Below the pieces are notes generated by a model, which saw only the letters and a list, made by a program, of their open reading frames with translations, was not told where the DNA came from and made no database searches. From Acidiphilium sp. C61 (lineage in GTDB: Bacteria; Pseudomonadota; Alphaproteobacteria; Acetobacterales; Acetobacteraceae), in the NCBI RefSeq assembly GCF_902712915.1, contig NZ_CACTIA010000005.1:2318001-2382000 (forward strand): 64,000 nt of DNA, written 5' to 3'. Below, piece by piece: positions 16,888 through 25,405 of this stretch; the first letter of the stretch is position 1; the number at the start of each line of letters is the position of its first letter. The position numbers and the translations under genes were made by a program.

Positions 16888-18212
16888 CCGAGCGCTACGA
16901 CCTGATCATCGAGAACGGCACCCTGATCCTGCCCTGGGGCGAGGCAACGGGGCGGATCGGCGTGCGGGATGGCCGGATCGCCACCCTCGCCGCGACCGGG
17001 GATGCGGCCGAGACGATCGATGCGCGCGGCCTGCACGTGCTACCGGGGCTGATCGACCCGCATGTGCATTTCCGCGATTCCGGGAGCGGCGAGCTGCCGG
17101 CGGTCGAGACGATGGAAACCGGCACGCGCGGCGCCGTGCTCGGCGGCATCACCGCGATCTTCGACATGCCGAACACCGGCACACCGGCCACCGGACAGGC
17201 GGCGCTGGCGGCGAAACGGGACTCGCTCGCCGGGCGGGCGTGGTGCGATGTCGGCCTCTATGTCGGCGCGACGAAGGACAATATCGGCGACCTCGCCGCC
17301 CTTGAGGCCGAGCCGGGCATCTGCGCGATCAAGGTGTTCGCCGGTTCCTCGACCGGCAACCTGCTGGTCGAGGACGATGCCTCGATCGAGCGCGTGATGC
17401 GCGCCGGACGGCGGCGGATCGCCTTCCACTCCGAGGATGAATTCCGCCTGCAGGCGCGGCGCGGCGAATTTTCCACCGGCATGGCCTATGCCAACCACGC
17501 GGTCTGGCGCGATCCGGAATGCGCGGCGCTGGGGACGCGGCGGATCATGGCGCTGGCCCGCCGCACCTTCCGCCCGGCGCATATCCTGCATGTCTCGACC
17601 GAGGAGGAATTCGCCTATCTGCGCGATTTCCGCGACATCGCCAGCGTCGAGGTGCTGGTCAATCACCTGACCCAGATGGCGCCCGACGCCTATGACCGGC
17701 TCGGCGCCTATGCGGTGATGAACCCGCCGATCCGCGATCGGCGCCATGTCGAGGCGGCGTGGCGCGCGGTGGCGGATGGGCTGGTGGACACGATCGGGTC
17801 CGATCACGCGCCGCATCCGCGTGCCGCGAAGGAGCGCCCCTGGCCCGAAACCGCGGCCGGGCTGACCGGGGTGCAGACGCTGGTGCCGGTGATGCTCGAC
17901 CAGGTGGCGCAGGGACGGCTGACGCTCACCCGGCTGGTCGATCTGATGGCGGCGGGGCCGGCGCGGATCTATGGCGCGGTCGGCAAGGGGCGGATCGCCG
18001 CGGGCTATGACGCCGATTTCACCCTGGTCGACCTGCGCCGCCAGCAGCGCATCGAGGCGGGCTGGCTCGCCAGCCCTTGCGGCTGGTCGCCGTTCGAGGG
18101 CGAGCGCGTCACCGGCTGGCCGGTGATGACGATCATCCGCGGTCAGGTAGCGATGCGCGACGGCGCGGTGACGGGGTCGCCCGCGGGGCGGATCGTCGCC
18201 TTCCGCTCCTGA
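16884..18212 (+). CDS. pyrC: Dihydroorotase (class I amidohydrolase)
   Basis: A 442-residue zinc amidohydrolase that cyclises carbamoyl-aspartate to dihydroorotate in pyrimidine synthesis. DPHVHFRD (58-65) is the metal site, IKVFAGSSTGN holds the region of the bridging carboxylated lysine, FHSEDE and ILHVSTEEE supply ligands, and TIGSDHAPH carries the last metal aspartate. The start overlaps the asnB stop by ATGA. The related allantoinase and hydantoinase families have a similar core, so the substrate is likely rather than certain. Last gene of the glycan operon. Confidence 0.82.
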   Translation: MTERYDLIIENGTLILPWGEATGRIGVRDGRIATLAATGDAAETIDARGLHVLPGLIDPHVHFRDSGSGELPAVETMETGTRGAVLGGITAIFDMPNTGTPATGQAALAAKRDSLAGRAWCDVGLYVGATKDNIGDLAALEAEPGICAIKVFAGSSTGNLLVEDDASIERVMRAGRRRIAFHSEDEFRLQARRGEFSTGMAYANHAVWRDPECAALGTRRIMALARRTFRPAHILHVSTEEEFAYLRDFRDIASVEVLVNHLTQMAPDAYDRLGAYAVMNPPIRDRRHVEAAWRAVADGLVDTIGSDHAPHPRAAKERPWPETAAGLTGVQTLVPVMLDQVAQGRLTLTRLVDLMAAGPARIYGAVGKGRIAAGYDADFTLVDLRRQQRIEAGWLASPCGWSPFEGERVTGWPVMTIIRGQVAMRDGAVTGSPAGRIVAFRS

Positions 18213-18231
18213 CCCGCACGGCCCGGGTCAG
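18209..18231 (+). terminator. Weak hairpin after the asnB-pyrC operon
   Basis: A 7-bp perfect stem (ctgaccc / gggtcag) with a 9-nt loop begins at the dihydroorotase stop codon. There is no T run, so any termination would be Rho-assisted. Confidence 0.3.
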
Positions 18232-18408
18232 CGGATGCTGGCCGTCGCGATATCAAGGGGTTGGTTTCTGGCGTCGGGTGTCCAAATCCATGCTGGCCCT
18301 CGGGTCGAAAAACCTGTATAAAGAAATTACGGCGCTTTTCGGTTCTGGTTGCTGCGTGCGTTTCGGCGTTACCGCCTTCGACACCTCCCCAAGTTGAAGA
18401 GTTAGCTG

Positions 18409-18425
18409 GCCCGCATATCGCGGGC
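18409..18425 (+). promoter_or_regulatory. Hairpin in the cold-shock gene leader
   Basis: gcccgc and gcgggc pair around a 5-nt loop in the leader of the cold-shock gene, 12 nt before its TTTGGAGAG ribosome-binding region. The 18213-18448 gap holds no gene and contains a TATAAA -10-like element at 18317-18322 without a good -35 box. Long structured leaders are usual for cold-shock mRNAs; function here is inferred. Confidence 0.3.
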
Positions 18426-18448
18426 TGCCGTTTGTTTGGAGAGTCGCG

Positions 18449-18655
18449 ATGTCGACAGGTACTGTTAAGTGGTTCAACGCAACCAAGGGCTATGGCTTCA
18501 TCCAGCCGGATGACGGGTCGAAGGACGTGTTCGTGCATATTTCCGCCGTCGAGCGTGCCGGCCTTGGCCGGATCGACGAGGGTCAGCGCCTTGAGTTCGA
18601 AGTCCGCAAGGGCCGCGAAGGCAAGATGTCCGCCGAGAACCTGAAGGCGGCCTGA
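18449..18655 (+). CDS. Cold-shock protein, CspA family
   Basis: A 68-residue single OB-fold nucleic-acid chaperone. RNP1-like KGYGFI (residues 13-18) and RNP2-like VFVHIS are intact, and the start [14 protein letters not shown] is typical. It binds single-stranded RNA and melts secondary structure in the cytoplasm. It has its own long leader and a strong terminator, so it is monocistronic. Whether it is cold-inducible or constitutive cannot be told. Confidence 0.95.
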   Translation: MSTGTVKWFNATKGYGFIQPDDGSKDVFVHISAVERAGLGRIDEGQRLEFEVRKGREGKMSAENLKAA

Positions 18656-18670
18656 ACCCGCCTGTCTCGG

Positions 18671-18700
18671 AAAAGGCGCCGTGCGAACGGCGCCTTTTTT
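18671..18700 (+). terminator. Rho-independent terminator of the cold-shock gene
   Basis: A 12-bp perfect stem (aaaaggcgccgt / acggcgcctttt) closes on a GCGA tetraloop of the stable GNRA class and is followed by further T residues. It lies 15 bp after the stop codon. Confidence 0.9.
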
Positions 18701-18744
18701 GTTGCCCGTGTTTTTTTGTTACCCGTGTTTCTTGTCGCCGTCTC

Positions 18745-19386
18745 TCAGCGCTGGGTGATGACACCATAGGCGAGCGACTTGAAGGTATGCGCCTGCGGGT
18801 GGCCGAGAACCACGACCCGCCCTTCGCCATACATCGTCACATCGGCGTTCTTGCTGGCATAGACGACCAGGTTGGCCTGGCCCCGCGCCGCGATGCGCGC
18901 CCCGGCGGCGTGCAGCCGGCTTGCATCGATCGAGGCGACCCCGCGCGATACCATGCTGAACCGCCCGACCTGCCCCGACAGGGTGGCGGCCGCAGCGCCA
19001 TCGTTGGTGAAGTCGAACCGGCGTCCCGAAAGCCCCTGCAGATCCGCGCGGACGAACCCTTTCGTGGTCAGCCCGGCCAGCGAGGGTGCGGTGATCGTCA
19101 CCCGCACGGTCTCCTTCTGCGGCAGGTCCAGCGCGGCTGGACGGTCGATCACCAGCACGCCGCGCTGCACGCTCACGGCGAGGTTCTCGACCAGATAGGG
19201 ATCGCCCGCGAGCCGCACCGATTGCGCGGCGCCGGCGGTGAAGTCGAGCCAGAACCGGCCGTGCAGGGCGATCGCGTCGAACCGGCCGACATGTTCGACG
19301 ATCGTCCGCGGTGCCGCGATGGCGGTCCCGGCGGTGGCGATCGACAGCGCCGCGATGCAGGCGGCCGGAACGTTCCATCCTCTCAT
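18745..19386 (-). CDS. Exported GIN-domain (DUF2807) protein
   Basis: A 213-residue protein with a signal peptide (VPAACIAALSIATAGTAIAA) and a repetitive beta-strand body of the GIN/DUF2807 type: VRLAGDPYLVENLAVSVQRG, LTTKGFVRADLQGL and ISAR-like turns with short alternating hydrophobic strands. The fold is a beta-solenoid found in periplasmic or surface proteins of unknown role. Single gene, convergent with the cold-shock gene. No function is assigned. Confidence 0.65.
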   Translation of the reverse strand: MRGWNVPAACIAALSIATAGTAIAAPRTIVEHVGRFDAIALHGRFWLDFTAGAAQSVRLAGDPYLVENLAVSVQRGVLVIDRPAALDLPQKETVRVTITAPSLAGLTTKGFVRADLQGLSGRRFDFTNDGAAAATLSGQVGRFSMVSRGVASIDASRLHAAGARIAARGQANLVVYASKNADVTMYGEGRVVVLGHPQAHTFKSLAYGVITQR

Positions 19387-19457
19387 CGGCGATCCTCCTG
19401 TGGCCAGCCTATAGGCTTCGCACAGAAGCGGGCAAGCGCTGCGTGTGCCTGTCGTGC

Positions 19458-20693
19458 CTATCCGCCGCGGCGGATGATGCCGGTGCCGAATTTCGCCCGC
19501 AACCGCTCGACGGCGTCCTCGCGGGCGGCGCGGCGCGGCGTTTCCCGGTCGACCAGATCGCCGCGATCGGCCTCCGCGGCGGCGGCGAGCCGGGCCGCGC
19601 CGATCCCGATCAGCCGGTAGCGCGGTCCGGCGGCACGCATCAGCACCGGCTTCGCCGCCTCGAAGATCGTCTCGGCCAGCTGCGTGGGGGCGGTCAGCCG
19701 CACCGCATGGGTATGCGTCTCGAACCGGGCGGTCTTAAGCTTGAGCACGAGCCCGGCAGCGGCGAAGCCTTCGGCGCGCAGCCGCCGGGCAAGTTTCTCG
19801 CAGAGCGGAAACAGGGCGCGGGCGAGGGCGGCCGCATCGTCGATATCCGCGGCGAAGGTCGTCTCCGCACTGATCGATTTCGTTGCCCGCGCGGGGTCGA
19901 TCGGCCGGGGATCGATGCCGCGGGCGCGCGCGGTCAGCATCGGCCCGTCCTCGCCGAGCCGGGTGCGGGCTGCGCGGTCATCCAGGGCGGCGAGCTGGCC
20001 GACGCGGGTGATCCCCATGCCAGCCAGTTTCCGCGCCAGCGCCGGGCCCACGCCGGGCAGAATGCCGACCGGCTCCGGCGCCAGCACCGCGGCGGCCTCC
20101 GCACCCAGCACGGCGAAGCCGCGCGGCTTGTCCCGCTCGGCGGCGAGTTTCGCCAGCAGCCGGTTCGGCGCCAGGCCGATCGACACCGTCACGCCGATCT
20201 CCGCCTCGACCTGCCGGGCGAAGCGGCTGAGAACGACGGCAGGCGGCGCCTTGTGCAATGCCGCCGTGCCGGAGAGATCGAGCGCCGCCTCGTCGATCGA
20301 GAGTGGCTGCACCAGCGGCGTCAGCGTGGACATCAGCGCGCGGATCTCGGCTGCCGCCGCCGCGTATTTCCGCATCTCCGGCGCGATCACCACCGCGTCC
20401 GGGCAGAGTTTCCTCGCCTTGAACATCGGCATCGCCGAGCGCACGCCCGAGAGGCGGGCGATGTAGCAGCAGGCCGCCACCACGCCGCGCGCCCCGCCGC
20501 CGACGATCACCGGCCGGTCGGCGAGCTCCGGCCGGTCGCGCTTCTCCACGCTCGCATAGAAGGCGTCGCAGTCGATATGGGCGATGGCGAGGGTCGCGAT
20601 CTCGTCATGCGCGACGAGGCGCCGCCCCTCGCAATGCGGGCAGGCGCCGGCGGCCTCGGAAATCGTATCGCAGTCGCGGCACAGGATCGGCAT
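19458..20693 (-). CDS. dinB: DNA polymerase IV with N-terminal zinc ribbon
   Basis: A 411-residue Y-family translesion polymerase. An N-terminal CRDC ... CPHC zinc-ribbon-like extension precedes the palm (IAHIDCDAFYASVEKRDRPE), and the catalytic SIDEA motif is at about residue 137; two helix-hairpin-helix segments (GILPGVGPALARKL) and a little-finger domain follow. Other alphaproteobacterial DinB proteins carry the same zinc ribbon. The motif reads SIDEAALDLSG where SIDEAFLDLSG is usual, so an aromatic residue beside the catalytic Glu is replaced by Ala. No LexA box was found upstream. Confidence 0.9.
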   Translation of the reverse strand: MPILCRDCDTISEAAGACPHCEGRRLVAHDEIATLAIAHIDCDAFYASVEKRDRPELADRPVIVGGGARGVVAACCYIARLSGVRSAMPMFKARKLCPDAVVIAPEMRKYAAAAAEIRALMSTLTPLVQPLSIDEAALDLSGTAALHKAPPAVVLSRFARQVEAEIGVTVSIGLAPNRLLAKLAAERDKPRGFAVLGAEAAAVLAPEPVGILPGVGPALARKLAGMGITRVGQLAALDDRAARTRLGEDGPMLTARARGIDPRPIDPARATKSISAETTFAADIDDAAALARALFPLCEKLARRLRAEGFAAAGLVLKLKTARFETHTHAVRLTAPTQLAETIFEAAKPVLMRAAGPRYRLIGIGAARLAAAAEADRGDLVDRETPRRAAREDAVERLRAKFGTGIIRRGG

Positions 20694-20744
20694 GGCCAGC
20701 GCAGGAAACGCCTTATCGGCGCCGGGCGGAAGCGAAAAATCGCG

Positions 20745-21671
20745 TCAGATCGAGCGGACCATATGCACGAGCCCGGACCATTGCTGGGCGACCCATCCGC
20801 CGCTCGCCATCGCCTCGGGCGCTTCGGGGTCGCCGGTCGGCGCGAAATCCTTCGAGAAATCGGCGGTGCCGAACAGCATGTCCCAGAACGGGAACACCGC
20901 GCCGTAATTGATCGAGCGTTCGCCGGCGGCGAGAATGCCGTGATGCGCGCGGTGAAACCGCGGCGAGACCAGCAGCCGCTCGCCAATCCGGCCGAAGGAG
21001 AGGCGGATATTGGCGTGGCTGAAACTCTCGACGAATCGCAGGATCAGCACCAGCAGCGGGAATTGCAGCGGCGGAATCCCGACCAGCAGCCCCACCGCCA
21101 TGAACCAGAGGAAGCCGATCACCTCGTCGAGCACATGGTTGCGGTCGTCGGACCAGAAGGTCATCTGCCGCTGGGCGTGATGCACCGCGTGCAGCGCATA
21201 CCAGAGGCGGAAGCGATGCGAGAGACGGTGCCGCCAGTAATCGGCGAAGTCGAGGATCAGCGCATAGACCGCGAAGGTGATCACCGGATGGCCGAACAGC
21301 GGCGGGAAGATCGTCTCCAGCATCGGCGGCACATAGCCGTGATCGGCGAGAAACCCATCGAGCCGCACCTGCGCCGCGTAGAACAGCACGAAGGTCATCA
21401 CCGGCAGCACGCCGACGCGGGCAAGAAACGTGTAGAACACGTCGACCAGCACCGCCCGCCGGCTGTCCCACCGCTCGATCGGCATCGCCCGCTCCAGCGG
21501 CACGCAGACCGCATAGGCCAGCAGCATCTGCGTCACGCCATAGATCGCGACCAGGGTCCAGCCGAAGGAGAGTTCGCTCCACTGCATCAGCCCGAACCGG
21601 TAGAGCAGCGGCAGCACCGCCACCTGCTCCACCCAGCCGGCAAGATCGTTGAACGGATGGGCCGGCAGCAT
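20745..21671 (-). CDS. Sterol desaturase / fatty acid hydroxylase family membrane protein
   Basis: A 308-residue integral membrane di-iron protein. Three histidine clusters are intact: HRLSH (148-152), HAVHH (161-165) and HRAHH (240-244), set among several hydrophobic helices. The superfamily hydroxylates or desaturates lipids including fatty acids, sterols, carotenoids and hopanoid-like molecules. The substrate is unknown; a lipid or hopanoid is possible in this organism. It starts 2 bp after the beta-propeller gene ends and is probably co-transcribed with it. Confidence 0.82.
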   Translation of the reverse strand: MLPAHPFNDLAGWVEQVAVLPLLYRFGLMQWSELSFGWTLVAIYGVTQMLLAYAVCVPLERAMPIERWDSRRAVLVDVFYTFLARVGVLPVMTFVLFYAAQVRLDGFLADHGYVPPMLETIFPPLFGHPVITFAVYALILDFADYWRHRLSHRFRLWYALHAVHHAQRQMTFWSDDRNHVLDEVIGFLWFMAVGLLVGIPPLQFPLLVLILRFVESFSHANIRLSFGRIGERLLVSPRFHRAHHGILAAGERSINYGAVFPFWDMLFGTADFSKDFAPTGDPEAPEAMASGGWVAQQWSGLVHMVRSI

Positions 21672-21673
21672 GC

Positions 21674-22675
21674 TCAGGCCAGGCGCATCGCCGTGCGGGC
21701 GGCGGTGTCGGTCAGCAGGGTCGAGAGATAAATCCCGTGCGGCGAGCGGCCGACCGTGATGTGGTCAACAGCACCGCTCGCCGGCTCCAGCACGGCGACG
21801 CGGGAGGCGAAGCGCAGCGCGATCCACAGCCGCCCGTCCGGTGCGAAACAGAGATCGTCCGGCCCGCCCGGCATCGGAATCCGCCGCTTGAAGCCGAGGT
21901 TCTTCGCGTCCAGCACGGTGAGCGAACCGGCGACGCGGTTGGTGACGTAGAACTCGCTGCGGTCCGGCGTGAGGAAGATGTTGTGCGCGCCCTTGTCGGT
22001 CAGCACGGTGCGCATCACCCCGCCAGTCGCCGGATCGACCACGGCGACATGATCGCTGCCCATGATGGCAACCAGGACCACGCCGTCATGCCACATCACC
22101 CCGGCGGGCGTCTTGCCGACCGGCGCCGTCCAGCGGACGCGCATGGTGGCGAGGTCGATCGCGACCAGCGTGCCGGAATCCTGCATCGAGACGAAGACGG
22201 TGCGCGAATCCGGCGTGTAGCTGAGATGGCTCGGCATCGAGCCGGCGCGGAAGCGGTGGGCGAGGGTCAGCGTGTCGGCATGGTAGATGTCGACATGGTT
22301 GAGCCGCAGGCAGTTCACGGTGAGGAACTTGCCGTCCGGGCTGAACCAGAGCTGGTAGGGATCGGGGATCAGCTTGTGGCCGCGTTCGCGCCCGGTGGCG
22401 GGATCGAAGAAGAACACCGCATTGCCCGCGGCATCGGCGATCATCAGCGTCTTGCGGTCCGGCGTCAGCGTCCAGTGGCCGGGCTCGCGCAGCGTCGGCT
22501 CGGTATGGATCACCTTGCGCGTTGTCATGTCGATGATCGAAACGCGCGAGCCGCCCGAATCGAGCACGATGCAGATCGGCGGCGTCGGGCCGGCGGCGTG
22601 GGCGAGGGAGGGTGCCAGGCCGAGAAACGCCGGCGCGGCCAGCAGCGCGCGGCGGGAAAGCGGGAGCATGGTCAT
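21674..22675 (-). CDS. Tat-exported YncE/YVTN-type beta-propeller protein
   Basis: A 333-residue protein starting MTMLPLSRRALLAAPAFLG, a twin-arginine signal ending near AHA. The body consists of repeated four-stranded blades (VSIIDMTTRKVIHTEPT, VDIYHADTLTLAHRF, LVAIDLATMRVRWT, VAVVDPATGGVMRTVLT), as in YncE-like seven-bladed propellers. The start was set by the ATGA overlap with the O-antigen ligase stop. Periplasmic location is likely; propellers of this type bind DNA, quinones or proteins, and no specific function is assigned. Confidence 0.72.
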   Translation of the reverse strand: MTMLPLSRRALLAAPAFLGLAPSLAHAAGPTPPICIVLDSGGSRVSIIDMTTRKVIHTEPTLREPGHWTLTPDRKTLMIADAAGNAVFFFDPATGRERGHKLIPDPYQLWFSPDGKFLTVNCLRLNHVDIYHADTLTLAHRFRAGSMPSHLSYTPDSRTVFVSMQDSGTLVAIDLATMRVRWTAPVGKTPAGVMWHDGVVLVAIMGSDHVAVVDPATGGVMRTVLTDKGAHNIFLTPDRSEFYVTNRVAGSLTVLDAKNLGFKRRIPMPGGPDDLCFAPDGRLWIALRFASRVAVLEPASGAVDHITVGRSPHGIYLSTLLTDTAARTAMRLA

Positions 22676-23991
22676 GCCGGGGACGATCCTTCGTCGGGAT
22701 TGATGAACACCGCCCGCGCCCATGTGAAGAACGTCAGGCTGGTCGTTGCGATCAAAGTATTATCTGTCAGAGATTGCACTGCGAAGGCGAGAAATACAAG
22801 GCGGATCAGCCGTCGCTGCCCCACCGGCAGCGCAGCGCTGCCCCGAAACAGCCACAGGCCGAGCAGGCCGAACAGCAGCAGCGCGCCGGGCACGCCGCCC
22901 TCGCAGGCGATGCGCAGATATTCGTCATGCGCCGCGTTGGTGCCAAGGAACCGGCCGATCGGCGAATGCAGCGGTACGATCACCTTGCCCGCGCCCACCC
23001 CCCAGCCGAGCCAGGGCGAGCGCGCCAGCGCCGCCTCGAAATAGGGCCAGATCAGGTTGCGGTTGGACAGGCTGCCGGCATCGCCGAGATGAACGAGGTC
23101 GATCACGCGGACGAAATGCAGCGCCGGCCCGGCGAGAAGCACGCCGCCGAACGCAGCACCGCCGATCGCCAGCAGGCTGAGCCGGGCCCGCATGCCGAAT
23201 TCCGGCGCGTCCACCGCGAGCAAGGTGGCGAGCGTGGCGCTGCTGGCGAGTGCGAGCGGCGCGCGCGCACCGCTGGCCAGCAGGATCAGGAAATTCGCGC
23301 CGATCCAGCCCCATTCCCGCCGTCGGCCGCTGCCGGCGAAGGCGACCAGCCCGGCATAGATGGCGATCATCGCGAAGCCGCCGAGAAAGGCCGGCGAACT
23401 CGATGCCTGCAGCCGGATCGCACCGAGCTGAACGCCGTAAAGTGCGCGCACCCCCGCCGCGTGGAGCAGCAGGCCGAACCCCACCGTCACCGCCGGGCCG
23501 ATGATGGTGCTGCGGATGATCGCCGCGCGCATCCGCGCCTCCGTCCGCATGAAGCCGGCGGCGAACGGCGCCGCCGAGCCGACCAGCGACCGCAGCGCGG
23601 CGAGCGGCGTCAGCCCCGGCCACATTCCGTGCATGAAGCCGCCGATGAACATGAACACGAAGGCGTAGCCGGGATTGTAGCGGTCGAACCTGCTCCCGCG
23701 GCGCAGGGCGGCCAGCCCGATGATCGCCAGCCCCGCGACCTTGAGCAGGGCGATGATCGTCTCGTGATGGCCGATCATGTCGGAAAGCCACATCTCCGGC
23801 GTGGTCGCGACCAGGAGCAGCCAGGCGGCCATCGCCCCCTCCGGCCAGGCGAGTGCCGCCCCACCGGCAAGGCCGAGCGCCAGAAGGCCCAGCAAGGGCT
23901 CGATTCCCTGCGGCACGAGGAGCAAAAGCGCTGCCGCAAGACCGGCCGCCACGGCGAGCGCCGCCCCTCCGCGCGCGATGCCGCCAGTCAC
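22672..23991 (-). CDS. O-antigen ligase / polymerase family membrane protein
   Basis: A 439-residue protein with about ten to twelve hydrophobic helices. The Wzy_C-type segment holds SPWLGWGVGAGKVIVP and a large periplasmic loop with NAAHDEYLRIACEGGVPGA, where the His and acidic residues match the ligase family. It would transfer or polymerise undecaprenyl-linked glycan at the outer face of the inner membrane. The start is a GTG overlapping the methyltransferase stop as GTGA; the longer open frame runs through the methyltransferase gene in another frame and is not coding. Confidence 0.8.
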   Translation of the reverse strand: MTGGIARGGAALAVAAGLAAALLLLVPQGIEPLLGLLALGLAGGAALAWPEGAMAAWLLLVATTPEMWLSDMIGHHETIIALLKVAGLAIIGLAALRRGSRFDRYNPGYAFVFMFIGGFMHGMWPGLTPLAALRSLVGSAAPFAAGFMRTEARMRAAIIRSTIIGPAVTVGFGLLLHAAGVRALYGVQLGAIRLQASSSPAFLGGFAMIAIYAGLVAFAGSGRRREWGWIGANFLILLASGARAPLALASSATLATLLAVDAPEFGMRARLSLLAIGGAAFGGVLLAGPALHFVRVIDLVHLGDAGSLSNRNLIWPYFEAALARSPWLGWGVGAGKVIVPLHSPIGRFLGTNAAHDEYLRIACEGGVPGALLLFGLLGLWLFRGSAALPVGQRRLIRLVFLAFAVQSLTDNTLIATTSLTFFTWARAVFINPDEGSSPA

Positions 23992-24563
23992 GGCACGGCG
24001 AGGATCGTGTAGTGCTCGTCCGGTCCGGCTTCGGCGGCGGCCGCGGAAAACCCGGCGGCGGCTAGGAGTGCCTGAGCCTCCGCCGGCGCCATCCGCCGCG
24101 CCATCGGCGCGCCGACCGCGCCGGGCCCGGCAGGGTCGTATTCGGCGATGAACAGCGCGCCGGAGGGTTTCATTGCGGCGCGGATCGCGCGCAGCGCCGT
24201 GTCCCTCTCGTGCATGTGATGCAGCGCATCGGTCAGCATGACCCGGTCCGGCGCCACGTGCAGCGCTGCCAGCGTCTCGGCCCGGCCCACCATCGTCTCC
24301 AGGGCAAGGCCGCGCCGCACCGCCTCGGCCGCGGCATGAGCGAGGGACGCGGAATCCGGGTCCATCGCCAGCACGCGCGCGCCGAGAGCGGCATACTCGA
24401 GGGCGAGGGCGCCGGTGCCCGCGCCGATATCGAGCACGGTCATGCCGGCGGCAAGCCCTGCCCGTGCCGCCCAGATTGCGGCGAGATGCCGCTTCTCCGC
24501 CTGCCGCGCCACCAGCCGTTCGAGCCGTGCCGCATCCGCCCCGGGTTGATTTTCCGCCTGCAT
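23988..24563 (-). CDS. Class I SAM-dependent methyltransferase
   Basis: A 191-residue Rossmann-fold methyltransferase. Motif I VLDIGAGTGALALEY is at residues 43-57, the acidic loop AMDPDSASL follows, and MLTDALHHMHERDTALR is motif IV. It resembles UbiE-like and ArsM-like small-molecule methyltransferases but is shorter at the C-terminus. The overlap with the O-antigen ligase gene suggests a role in glycan or lipid modification. Substrate unknown. Confidence 0.82.
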   Translation of the reverse strand: MQAENQPGADAARLERLVARQAEKRHLAAIWAARAGLAAGMTVLDIGAGTGALALEYAALGARVLAMDPDSASLAHAAAEAVRRGLALETMVGRAETLAALHVAPDRVMLTDALHHMHERDTALRAIRAAMKPSGALFIAEYDPAGPGAVGAPMARRMAPAEAQALLAAAGFSAAAAEAGPDEHYTILAVP

Positions 24564-24603
24564 CGGCCAACCCTAGCCGAAGCCAAGGGATCGACAAACC
24601 GAA

Positions 24604-25368
24604 ATGATTCTCCACGCCTCAACGACGGGCAGCGGCCCGGACGTCATTCTCCTGCACGGGCTGTTCGGCGCCGGGCGCAATCTCGGCGTCATCGCCCGCG
24701 GGCTCGCGACGCGGTTCCGCGTCACCACGCTCGATGCCCGCAACCATGGCGACAGTCCGCACGATGCTGACATGCGCTACCCCGTCATGGCGGAGGATGT
24801 GGCCGAGACGATGGAGTCGCTGGGCATCGCCGCGGCCGGCTTCGTCGGGCATTCGATGGGCGGCAAGATCGCGATGATGCTGGCGCTCACCCATCCTGCC
24901 CGCGTCACCCGCCTCGCCGTGCTCGACATCGCGCCGGTCGCCTATGGCCACGAGCATCTGGGTTATGTCCGGGCGATGCGCGGACTGGCACTGCATCCCG
25001 GCCTGACCCGGCAGGAGGCCGACGCCGCGCTCGCCGCCAGCGTGCCGGAGCCGGCCTTGCGGGGGTTCCTGCTGCACAATCTCGTGTTTGGCGCCGCACC
25101 GCGCTGGCGCCTCGGCCTTGAGGAGATCGCCGGCGCGATGAACGATCTGGTCGGCTGGGCCGATCCGGCGCCGGGTGCGCGCTACGACGGCCCGGCGCTG
25201 GTCGTCGCGGGGGCGACATCGTCCTATGTCCCGCCGACGGCGCATGGGGCGATCCGCGCCCGCTTCCCGCAGGCGCGGATCGAGACGATCGCCGATGCCG
25301 GCCACTGGCTCCACGCCGAGAAGCCGCGGGAGGTGCTCGCGGCGCTCGAGCCTTTCCTGCGCGGCTAG
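24604..25368 (+). CDS. Alpha/beta-hydrolase (YbfF-like esterase)
   Basis: A 254-residue serine hydrolase. The oxyanion region VILLHGLFGAGRNLG, the nucleophile elbow GHSMGGK (Ser84) and the C-terminal ADAGHWLHAEKP (catalytic His) fit YbfF-type esterases that cleave short acyl or acyl-CoA esters. The gene is divergent from the methyltransferase gene 40 bp away. Its TAG stop codon is the first three bases of a palindromic repeat shared with the convergent EVE gene. Confidence 0.88.
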   Translation: MILHASTTGSGPDVILLHGLFGAGRNLGVIARGLATRFRVTTLDARNHGDSPHDADMRYPVMAEDVAETMESLGIAAAGFVGHSMGGKIAMMLALTHPARVTRLAVLDIAPVAYGHEHLGYVRAMRGLALHPGLTRQEADAALAASVPEPALRGFLLHNLVFGAAPRWRLGLEEIAGAMNDLVGWADPAPGARYDGPALVVAGATSSYVPPTAHGAIRARFPQARIETIADAGHWLHAEKPREVLAALEPFLRG

Positions 25369-25405
25369 AGCATCATCCGATCCGAAAGGATCGGAAACTA
25401 CTCTA
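25366..25405. repeat. Palindromic dispersed repeat, flush with two stop codons
   Basis: A 40-bp imperfect palindrome beginning TAGAGC and ending CTCTA, with the core atccgatcc gaaa ggatcgga. Its first three bases are the TAG stop of the hydrolase gene and its last three, read on minus, are the TAG stop of the EVE gene. It belongs to the same family as the repeats near 42.0, 43.0 and 47.0 kb. Confidence 0.8.

Noticed and set aside
19311..21731. Long open frame of about 800 codons on plus
   Set aside because: It is antisense to the GIN-domain, dinB and sterol-desaturase genes, is rich in Arg, Gly, His and Asp as expected from reverse reading of GC-rich codons, and matches no family.
22672..24615. 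One 647-codon gene spanning the O-antigen ligase and methyltransferase region
   Set aside because: The upstream third is in another frame from the methyltransferase motifs; a GTGA overlap at 23988-23991 gives two normal genes.
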